This document shows positions 15,516 to 20,772 of a stretch of DNA of 20,772 nt, piece by piece. Positions within the stretch are counted from its first letter, which is position 1; each line of letters opens with the position of its first letter. The notes beneath the pieces are model-generated. The model was given only the letters and a program-made list of their open reading frames with translations. It did not search any database and was not told the DNA's origin. This DNA comes from JAUWNP01 sp034430655 (GTDB lineage Bacteria > Chloroflexota > Anaerolineae > B4-G1), in the NCBI GenBank assembly GCA_034430655.1, contig DAOUEC010000126.1, forward strand, positions 1-20,772, in the 5' to 3' direction. The position numbers and the translations under genes were made by a program.

Positions 15516-16073
15516 TCATTGCAAGGCGCGCAACGCGGCATTGACCGCGTCCAGGTCAAATGCCTCTGGGTCGAAGTCCTCGCCGATCCACTCCAGGTAA
15601 TCCTCGTGCTCGGGGTGGTCCGGGTCTTGGATGGCCTCCAGGAAGCCATAGTAGCCCCAGACGCCGCCCACGTCCTCCGGCGGGCAGGCACGCTTGCCTT
15701 TGATGCACACCGGGTATTGCTGGTCTGGCTCCAGCGGCAGCACCTTTTCCACCAGCAGGATGTGTTCCCAACTGTCGCCGAAGTCGTACTCGTAGACGAA
15801 CTTGGCCCCTGCGTCAGCGATCTGGTTCAGCCGCACGTCGCTTTCATCGCACATGTCCATAAAGTCGGCATAGTCCGGGTGGGGCACGCCGTAATAGGTC
15901 CGCCCGACGATAAATTGGTGGAGGTGGTAGTCCCACCATCCCATCACGGCCTGGAGGATGTGGTGCAATTCCCCCAGCGTGATGTCGCTGCGGACCAGGA
16001 TGCGCCGCCAGATGGGCGGCTTGCTGTCTCTCAGCGTGACTTTGATCTGGTAAATCGAGACATTGCTTGGCAT
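15516..16073 (-). CDS. Plasmid pRiA4b ORF-3-like protein
   Basis: This 185-aa protein is of the pRiA4b ORF-3 family (also seen as an IS1096-type passenger). It shows the family features in order: an IYQIKVTL strand, PPIWRRI at about 20-26, LHHILQAVMGWWDYHLHQF, FVYEYDFGDSWEH, and a C-terminal block with CPPEDVGGVWGY and WIGEDFDP. The family is usually near mobile or defence genes and its biochemical role is not established. ATG 16073 has AAGGAG eight bases upstream. The alternative GTG at 16079 leaves only two bases after the Shine-Dalgarno and is rejected. It lies 86 bases after the AbiEii toxin in the same direction and may be read from the same promoter. No membrane or signal segment is visible. 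Confidence 0.9.
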   Translation of the reverse strand: MPSNVSIYQIKVTLRDSKPPIWRRILVRSDITLGELHHILQAVMGWWDYHLHQFIVGRTYYGVPHPDYADFMDMCDESDVRLNQIADAGAKFVYEYDFGDSWEHILLVEKVLPLEPDQQYPVCIKGKRACPPEDVGGVWGYYGFLEAIQDPDHPEHEDYLEWIGEDFDPEAFDLDAVNAALRALQ

Positions 16074-16121
16074 TTGCACGACTCCTTTCGTTTGATTTTT
16101 GGGGGGGCATCCTGATTGAAT

Positions 16122-16145
16122 GCGAGTCAGCGAGTCAGCGAATCG
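16122..16145. repeat. Three tandem 8-bp units (GCGAGTCA)
   Basis: GCGAGTCA GCGAGTCA GCGAATCG lie in tandem in the gap between the AbiEii toxin and the pRiA4b-like gene. The pattern resembles the GCAAATC repeats upstream of abiEi. It may be a protein-binding site or a slippage-derived relic. Confidence 0.6.
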
Positions 16146-16159
16146 GCTCTAGTATCAAC

Positions 16160-16912
16160 TCACTCCAGCAGGGCCGCGACGCCCTTGCGCGCGACCTCGT
16201 AGGGCACGAACTGCGGCAGCAGGGGCCGCAGGTCGCGTTCCCAGTCGGCGCGGACTCGCTCCAGGGCCTCCTCCAGCGCGTCAGGATTCCACGCCATCTC
16301 GTAGAGAGCCAGTTTACGCTCGATCAGAGCTGGATCGGGTCGCACGCCCTGGCGCAGGAGCAGCCAGATGTCGTACAGGTCCCGCGGCTTGCCCCGCACG
16401 AGCAGCACCCGCACCTTCTCCGCCAGCAGGTGCTCCAGCGTCAGGACTGTCACCACGAAGGGGCGCGCGTCGTCGTACTCCGAGGCCACCAGTTCCCAGC
16501 GGGTCTCCACCTCCTCCGTCCGCCGGTTGACGTCCACGCGTACCTTGCCTTTGCTGCGGTCCCGCCCGTCGTAGAGCGGTCCCCGGAAACTGACGTCGAA
16601 ACTGTAGCCCACACTGGAGGTCCGGGCATTGCGCACCTCAGCGACGACCCCGAAGTCCTTCAATCCGGCAACAGCCTCCTCCCAGAGGGCCTGCAGCGCG
16701 GCGACGTCGTCGGGGCCGTTGAAATCCAAGTCCTCGGAGTATCGGTTGCCGCCGTAGACCAGCCGCAGGGCAGTGCCGCCTTTGAAGATCAGTTCCTGGC
16801 TGCGGGAATAGAGAAGCCACAGGATCAAGTGCTGGATGTAGTCTTGCTCCTGAATTTGCATCCCAACCCCGTGGCGCTGGGCGATGCGTTGGATCTGGGC
16901 TTTGGTCAACAT
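16160..16912 (-). CDS. abiEii: AbiEii/AbiGii-family nucleotidyltransferase toxin
   Basis: This 250-aa toxin is the nucleotidyltransferase half of a type IV toxin-antitoxin or abortive-infection system. Members of the family transfer nucleotides to targets such as tRNA. The signature is intact: FKGGTALR at 43-50, YGGNRYSEDLDF at 53-64 with the metal-binding Asp pair at 61 and 63, a third acidic strand KVRVDVN, and the family motif EHLLAEKVRVLL with KPRDLYDIWLLL at about 175-187. Some homologues are near 300 aa, so it is slightly short but complete. The start ATG shares its A with the antitoxin stop (TGATG at 16912), so the pair is translationally coupled. Confidence 0.93.
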   Translation of the reverse strand: MLTKAQIQRIAQRHGVGMQIQEQDYIQHLILWLLYSRSQELIFKGGTALRLVYGGNRYSEDLDFNGPDDVAALQALWEEAVAGLKDFGVVAEVRNARTSSVGYSFDVSFRGPLYDGRDRSKGKVRVDVNRRTEEVETRWELVASEYDDARPFVVTVLTLEHLLAEKVRVLLVRGKPRDLYDIWLLLRQGVRPDPALIERKLALYEMAWNPDALEEALERVRADWERDLRPLLPQFVPYEVARKGVAALLE

Positions 16913-17685
16913 CAGCCTACTCCCTGTGGGACCATCTCACTCTCGGCGACGTTGACGACAACCTGCCACTGGGGGTCGGTGTGACCGGTGCGGGGGCGGG
17001 CTGGGTCCAGTCTGACCGGGCTGGCGGATCGGATGAGACCTTCCACAGGATGGCCGAGGGTCTCCAGCAAGTAGCCCAGCCGGGACCCCAGGCTCTTATC
17101 CCCCATCCGGTTGGCGTATTCGACCAGAGTGTCCACGTCCACCTCCTCCAACGCTGCCCGCAAGGCTTTGGCGACCTCTGCAACGCCACCGGCGTAGCGC
17201 GGGAGGTCCAGGCTGTCCACGATGGCTTTGGCCTCGTCGGCGACGACCACCGGCAGGTCGCCCACCATCTCCCGGCGATAGCCGAAGAATTTGCGTGATT
17301 TGACGGTGACGAAGCGGAAGCGGAAGTCCCGGAAGGTCACGGGGCGCTTTTTCTTCGTCGTCGCCACGAAGGTGGTGCGGGGCACCTGCTCGGTGAAGCC
17401 GTAGAAGTGCAGGGCAGACCAATAGGAGACGTAGGCCGGGGCGATCAGGTGGCTGGCGATGAAGAGGGGATTGGAGAGCACCCGTTCCGGCTCCAGGCCC
17501 AGGAGGAGGAACTTGCCCTTCTCGACCTCGTCCACAAGCCCCTCGGCCTTGAGCCGGGTGATCAAGCGGTATGCCTGTCTCCGATCCAGGCCGAGGAGGT
17601 CAGCCAAAAGGGGAGGGGTAAAGTAGAATAGGTCGTGTTGATGGAGTCGCTGGGCTACAGAAATCGGGGATAGATATTCGGCCAT
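16912..17685 (-). CDS. abiEi: AbiEi-family antitoxin and autorepressor
   Basis: This 257-aa antitoxin has an N-terminal winged helix-turn-helix (about 8-62, including PPLLADLLGLDRRQAYRLI and GKFLLLG). The AbiEi C-terminal domain follows, with SHLIAPAYVSYWSALHFYG at about 78-96, TTKKKRP, a FRFVTV strand, VVADEAKAIVDSLDLPRYAGG and a helical end. In this family the C-terminal domain counters the AbiEii nucleotidyltransferase and the winged helix represses the operon by binding inverted repeats at its promoter. ATG 17685 was chosen as the first start, with GGAG eleven bases upstream, which is rather far and implies weak initiation. The gene overlaps abiEii by one base. Confidence 0.92.
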   Translation of the reverse strand: MAEYLSPISVAQRLHQHDLFYFTPPLLADLLGLDRRQAYRLITRLKAEGLVDEVEKGKFLLLGLEPERVLSNPLFIASHLIAPAYVSYWSALHFYGFTEQVPRTTFVATTKKKRPVTFRDFRFRFVTVKSRKFFGYRREMVGDLPVVVADEAKAIVDSLDLPRYAGGVAEVAKALRAALEEVDVDTLVEYANRMGDKSLGSRLGYLLETLGHPVEGLIRSASPVRLDPARPRTGHTDPQWQVVVNVAESEMVPQGVG

Positions 17686-17717
17686 TTGCGGTAATTCTCC
17701 ACTCGATTTGTATCCCT

Positions 17718-17746
17718 ATTCTACCATAGCGCGGCAAAGCCGCAAA
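17718..17746 (-). promoter_or_regulatory. Candidate abiE promoter with inverted repeat between the boxes
   Basis: On the minus strand an extended -10 (TGG followed by TAGAAT, 17718-17726) stands 33-38 bases upstream of the abiEi ATG. A weak -35 (TTTGCG, 17741-17746) lies 17 bases away. The perfect inverted repeat GCGGC-AAA-GCCGC (17731-17743) occupies the spacer. AbiEi proteins are known to repress by binding inverted repeats over their promoter, so this is a reasonable operator candidate. The adjacent GCAAATC-type direct repeats (about 17742-17766) could add to it. Confidence 0.5.
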
Positions 17747-17803
17747 TCTGCAAATCAGCAAATGCGTAAACCAGCGCACCATTATTCTCGCGGACAACGC
17801 AAA

Positions 17804-17811
17804 TGTTGTAG
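17804..17811. repeat. Target site duplication TGTTGTAG, left copy
   Basis: This 8-bp sequence occurs directly before the outer element (17812-18180), and its exact second copy follows at 18181-18188. It marks the insertion as transposition-like. Confidence 0.85.
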
Positions 17812-18180
17812 GTATCCTCTCAATAAACTGGGGCAGAGCACGCTCTAGCGCCGGTTGAGTAGGCTTGGAGCGTAGCGGAAAGCCGTATCGAAACCAAGCG
17901 GGTTAGCCGTAGAGCCGCTCGCATCGTATCTTCTCAAAAAGTTGGGACGAGAGTAAGTCGGATTGGCAATCCGACCTACGACGGCTAGCAAAACCGCCCT
18001 ACTTACGGACAATCCACTGTAAGCGGCGAATACAAGGCTGCCCCTGCCCCAAGATATTGAGAAGATACCTCGCATCCTTGGTTTCGATACGCTAACGCTA
18101 CTCAACCGGCGGATGCTCGCTGCGTTACTCAGCTCAGCCACTATTCAAGATAACGTTGCCCCAAAATATTGAGAAGATAC
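17812..18180. mobile_element. Outer MITE-like element, carrying a nested insertion
   Basis: This non-coding 369-bp element starts GTATCCTCTCAATA and ends with the complement of GTATCTTCTCAATA. The ends agree over about 24 positions with a few mismatches. It is flanked by exact 8-bp duplications TGTTGTAG. Inside is a large inverted repeat: CGCCGGTTGAGTAG and CGTATCGAAACC near 17850-17900, against their complements at 18077-18112. The inner element at 17926-18068 interrupts it; without that and its duplicated 8 bp the element would be 218 bp. It encodes no protein, so transposition would need a transposase elsewhere. It fills most of the gap between the 18220-19161 gene and abiEi. Confidence 0.85.
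17926..18068. mobile_element. Inner MITE inserted into the outer MITE
   Basis: This 143-bp element has 12-bp perfect terminal repeats (GTATCTTCTCAA) and further partial matches to about 24 bp. It is flanked by 8-bp duplications CTCGCATC (17918-17925 and 18069-18076). The copy at 20643-20772 shows the same outer sequence with a single CTCGCATC and no insertion, which proves the boundaries. Its ends belong to the same family as those of the outer element. It contains a perfect 8-bp stem GTCGGATT-GGC-AATCCGAC. Confidence 0.9.
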
Positions 18181-18192
18181 TGTTGTAGGGTA

Positions 18193-18207
18193 ATTCTATA
18201 ATAGAAT
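18193..18207. repeat. AT-rich palindrome ATTCTAT-A-ATAGAAT
   Basis: A perfect 7-bp inverted repeat around a single A lies between the outer MITE and the stop of the 18220 gene. It contains TATAAT on the plus strand, but no gene follows on that strand, and no T-run terminator is seen. It may have been part of the region upstream of abiEi before the MITE inserted. Confidence 0.4.
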
Positions 18208-18219
18208 GTCGGGCGCAAA

Positions 18220-19161
18220 TCAGACCACCGCTTTCAGCAACCCCAGATCCCACAGCCGGCTGACTACCTCCGGCGGGGTCGGTTCACCGGGCAGGCAGAG
18301 GATTTCGTAGGTCTCAGGGTCGTAGGCGGGGTACTGGGGTGTGAAGGTGCCCGGCGGCGGGCCAGCAAGGATCCAACGGGGACGCTGGCCGGGTTCTACA
18401 TTCTCGAAGAGGTCGGAGCGGTCGCGTATCGCCAGGTAGAGGCCGAAGAGACTGGGGGCGCCTTTGGTCGGTGGAGGCTGCACGAGCGGCATGAGGTCCG
18501 CTGTGGGCTGAGGTTCCTCCAGCAGTATTGCCCAGGCCAGTGCGGTCAATTGCTCTTCGGTTGGAGACACGGCCAGTTCGCGCAGGAACCAGCGGCCGGC
18601 CAGACGGACAAAGCGTTCGTCGGCGCGCAGCGCATCCAGGAGTTGGCTGACGACCCGTTCGCCATGTTCGAGAATCACGTACTCAGTCTGGGTCTCCACG
18701 TCTTTGGTGCCACGCCGGGCTGCTACCAGTTCCTCGACGAACTGCCGCCACTTCAGCAGGTCGTCTGGGCTGGCCCGCGTGGAGTAGGACCTTGGTTCTC
18801 CCAAGGCGTCTACCTGCATCCTTACCTTGTCGGCTTCGACCCTGGTGACCTCTCCCACGAAAGGCTCAAACCACTTGTGATCGTCTTCTCGAAAGTAGAC
18901 GGCCACGATCGCGTGGTCTCCCTCTTTCCATTCCCCTGCCGGGTCCCACAGCCGCACCGAGGGATCCTCCGCCCAGGAGGGTTGGGCGGGGGCACTGGTC
19001 TCTGGGCCGTGACGCAGGCGACCGCGCACGACGCGCCGGGCCAGGGCGGTCAGGTCGTGAGCCTGGCCAGTCTCACGGATGTGGGCGGCGATGCGATCCA
19101 GGTCGGCCTGGGTGACCTGGAATTCTTCGATCCAGTAGCGGTCGGAGAATGGGTCAGTCAC
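18220..19161 (-). CDS. Unknown 313-aa protein, third gene of the cassette
   Basis: I do not recognise a named family. Residues 12-50 form helices (VTQADLDRIAAHI and DLTALARRVVRGRL) that look like a HARE-type winged helix. The next segment (about 76-130: EGDHAIVAVYF, FVGEVTRVEADKVRMQV) looks like a small beta-barrel. This helix-then-barrel pattern recurs in Chloroflexota proteins, from memory. The C-terminal half has a helical region (about 135-235) and ends with WDLGLLKAVV. No transmembrane or signal segment is seen. The start is GTG 19161, with GAGG seven bases upstream. It follows the zinc-ribbon gene by 15 bases, so the two are co-transcribed. A nucleic-acid-binding role is conceivable from the N terminus but unproven. 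Confidence 0.8.
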   Translation of the reverse strand: MTDPFSDRYWIEEFQVTQADLDRIAAHIRETGQAHDLTALARRVVRGRLRHGPETSAPAQPSWAEDPSVRLWDPAGEWKEGDHAIVAVYFREDDHKWFEPFVGEVTRVEADKVRMQVDALGEPRSYSTRASPDDLLKWRQFVEELVAARRGTKDVETQTEYVILEHGERVVSQLLDALRADERFVRLAGRWFLRELAVSPTEEQLTALAWAILLEEPQPTADLMPLVQPPPTKGAPSLFGLYLAIRDRSDLFENVEPGQRPRWILAGPPPGTFTPQYPAYDPETYEILCLPGEPTPPEVVSRLWDLGLLKAVV

Positions 19162-19176
19162 AGCATTGCCTCTCTG

Positions 19177-20034
19177 CTAGGCGATGTATTGCCCGACAAA
19201 GGTGAGATACCCCTGCCGACCGCCTCTGCGGTTCCAGCGGTTGATGGACTTGCGAACACGCTTCAGACAGGCTATGATCTCATCCCGGGTAATGGGTTTC
19301 GGGGAGATTTCCACCGGCTCTCCATCCTCATCCAGGAATGGCGTCTCCCGCCCCAGCCGCCATTCGCACATCGGTTCGACCGAGTCATAGATCTCCTGGG
19401 CCAGTGGAGCCAGGGACGGCGGCGTGGGCTGGCGGCCCTTCGCCTCAGCCTGATACGTGCGGGTCAGAGCCTCAATGGCGGCCAGGGCGTCCCAGTCGGT
19501 CATCTCGGGATAGTCGCGGTACACCCGGACGATGCCGGACTCGATATTCTGCAGGACATCCTCGTAGCGTTCCTCGAAGCCCCTTTTCCGCGCCGGAGCG
19601 TGCTTCCGGTCGGCGGCCCTGGATCGCCGACCAGGTCGGCCCCCCGCCATCTCCTGAGAGACGTTGGTGAATTCCACCAACGGGATTGGGTTGTCGTCGT
19701 CCCCCAGAGGCAGATCATGCTTTTCCTCTGGAATGGCATCCAGGTCGACGATGCCCAACACTACGAACTCGGTGCTGACGTCCCAGTGAGGCAGTCTGTG
19801 CAGAAGGTACCCGCTCATCTCTTCCGGGTTGATGACCACAGTGGGGCAGCGGGCGCAGAACCACCCTAGATCGCCTCCGACGAGGAAGCTATCGGTGCTC
19901 TTCTTCCCGCGCCTGGTGGCGACCAGGTAGGTTGCAGGGTGCGATTGCAAGCGGCCGCCGCACTGGGGACAGGGGCCGGGGTGTCCCTCAAATTGCTGAT
20001 AGATGCACTCGCGTGGTATGGCGATGTCAAGCAC
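19177..20034 (-). CDS. Zinc-ribbon protein of unknown function
   Basis: This 285-aa protein begins with a zinc ribbon: CPQC at about 22-25 and CARC at about 59-62, separated by a basic stretch (RRGKK). A short domain with ISTEF-like strands follows (near STEFVVLGIVDLDAIP), then an Arg/Lys-rich linker (about 131-150). A helical C-terminal domain has YEDVLQNIESGIVRVYRDYPEMTDWDALAAIE and ends CLKRVRKSINRWNRRGGRQGYLTFVGQYIA. I recognise this last segment as a recurrent conserved C terminus but cannot name its function. The start is GTG 20034, sharing one base with the upstream stop (TAGTG), with GGGGAGG eight bases before it. The overlap implies coupling to the HEAT-like gene. Confidence 0.82.
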   Translation of the reverse strand: MLDIAIPRECIYQQFEGHPGPCPQCGGRLQSHPATYLVATRRGKKSTDSFLVGGDLGWFCARCPTVVINPEEMSGYLLHRLPHWDVSTEFVVLGIVDLDAIPEEKHDLPLGDDDNPIPLVEFTNVSQEMAGGRPGRRSRAADRKHAPARKRGFEERYEDVLQNIESGIVRVYRDYPEMTDWDALAAIEALTRTYQAEAKGRQPTPPSLAPLAQEIYDSVEPMCEWRLGRETPFLDEDGEPVEISPKPITRDEIIACLKRVRKSINRWNRRGGRQGYLTFVGQYIA

Positions 20035-20642
20035 TATCCGATCCTCCCCGAAAACATCCGTGCCGTATCATCGGCCGTAAGCCCGCGATAGAACAAGGCA
20101 AAGTACTCCTCGGCCTTACTGGCCGGTCGGGCGAGCAAGTCGTCGACGACGCCTTCGCGGGCTTCCCGTGGTTCTTCTGGATTTGCGACCTTGTCGGATT
20201 CGGCCAGCAGAGCATCCCGGCCAATGCGATGGGCGACGCTCACCAGCGCCATCGAAGCGTGCGTTTGCTCCTTCTCGGGCAACTGGGCAACTGCCATCAA
20301 TAACGGGTTGACCGCACGGGCGTCGCCGGCCAGTGATAGGAATCCAAACAACTCGTAGAAGTTGCGCCCCTGCATCAGCAACTCAGCCAACGCACCGCCT
20401 GCCCGCTCGTCCTGCAGGTCAATCAGCCCCCACAATGCACCGACGAAGTGTGTCCTGCGCTGGTTGCGCCTCACTTTCTGGTAAAAGGCCCACATCTTGT
20501 CGGCGCTGGCCTGTGCCCCCAACAGGCCCAGGACAACACACGCCAGGCTCCGGCCATAATCGTTGAGATCGTCGAAGCGTTCCACCAGGGCCTCGGCCCC
20601 GGCGTCGCCCCGCCAGCGCAGTTCAGCGATGAGCGCTTCGAG
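20034..20642 (-). pseudogene. HEAT-like repeat protein, 5' end cut off by MITE insertion
   Basis: The 203 native residues visible are helical repeats (LVERFDDLNDYGRSLACVVLGLLGAQAS, HFVGALWGLIDLQDERAGGALAELLM, and DARAVNPLLMAVAQLPEKEQTHASMALVSVAHRIG), consistent with HEAT-like solenoids. The C terminus continues with a charged region and ends GLTADDTARMFSGRIG. At 20642 the frame runs into the MITE-like element. Within that element only a GTG at 20672 is in frame, with no ribosome binding site and a stop two codons further upstream. The original N terminus must lie beyond the element, outside the window. The insertion probably inactivates the gene, though an internal start could still serve. 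The downstream genes overlap it and may be affected. Confidence 0.7.
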
Positions 20643-20772
20643 GTATCCTCTCAATAAACTGGGGCAGAGCACGCTCTAGCGCCGGTTGAGTAGGCTTGGA
20701 GCGTAGCGGAAAGCCGTATCGAAACCAAGCGGGTTAGCCGTAGAGCCGCTCGCATCCTTGGTTTCGATACGC
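20643..20772. mobile_element. Second copy of the outer MITE-like element, cut by window end
   Basis: The sequence from 20643 matches 17812 onward base for base through CTCGCATC. It then continues into CTTGGTTTCGATACGC as in 18077 onward, without the inner insertion. The left target copy would be GCTTCGAG (20635-20642); the right copy is beyond the window. This copy is the uninterrupted form of the element. Confidence 0.88.

Noticed and set aside
18550..19869. A 439-codon open frame on the plus strand
   Set aside because: It is antisense across two minus-strand genes that have ribosome sites and coherent domains; its translation has no recognisable domain and spans their junction.

Overview
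The window is GC-rich and almost every credible gene lies on the minus strand. The gene content suggests a large-genome, multicellular-type bacterium, most likely a member of Chloroflexota (Anaerolineae-like). The pointers are Hanks-type Ser/Thr kinases fused to near-identical WD40 repeats, FHA/zinc-knuckle kinases, a pRiA4b ORF-3-like gene, an AbiE toxin-antitoxin pair and abundant small palindromic elements. That placement is inference, because no rRNA or tRNA is present.

The core is a co-directional protein-phosphorylation locus, read leftward from about 15.3 kb to beyond base 1. In transcription order it holds an FHA-zinc-knuckle-Ser/Thr kinase (STK-B), a PP2C phosphatase (PP2C-B), a 1253-aa kinase-TPR-double WD40 protein (WD-B), an unknown 210-aa protein, a stand-alone FHA protein, a three-helix membrane protein with a large soluble coiled-coil region, a second kinase-TPR-WD40 protein of 1204 aa (WD-A), a second PP2C (PP2C-A), a second FHA-zinc-knuckle kinase (STK-A), and a zinc-ribbon protein cut by the window edge. 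The two sets are arranged almost as a mirror image (STK-PP2C-WD, then FHA and membrane protein, then WD-PP2C-STK) although all run the same way. Writers (four kinases), erasers (two phosphatases), readers (three FHA domains) and a membrane component are all present. WD-B also carries a triplicated Thr motif at its N terminus that could be the phosphorylated ligand of the FHA domains. The long WD40 arrays have blades of unusually high mutual identity, as in diversifying recognition proteins. I therefore read the locus as a candidate signalling or biological-conflict system. No obvious killing effector is visible in the window.

Upstream of the core, 15.5-17.7 kb holds a pRiA4b ORF-3-like gene and a one-base-overlapping AbiEi/AbiEii type IV toxin-antitoxin operon with a plausible extended -10 promoter. 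From 17.8 to 18.2 kb there is a non-coding nested insertion. A MITE-like element has an 8-bp target duplication, and a second MITE of the same terminal-repeat family sits inside it with its own 8-bp duplication. The intact sequence of the outer element is visible in a further copy that starts at 20643 and runs off the window.

From 18.2 to 20.6 kb lies a three-gene cassette: a HEAT-like protein, a zinc-ribbon protein and an unknown protein. The first gene is 5'-interrupted by the MITE at 20643. Other small palindromic elements occupy the gaps at 6.1-6.4 kb and 8.47-8.53 kb inside the kinase locus.
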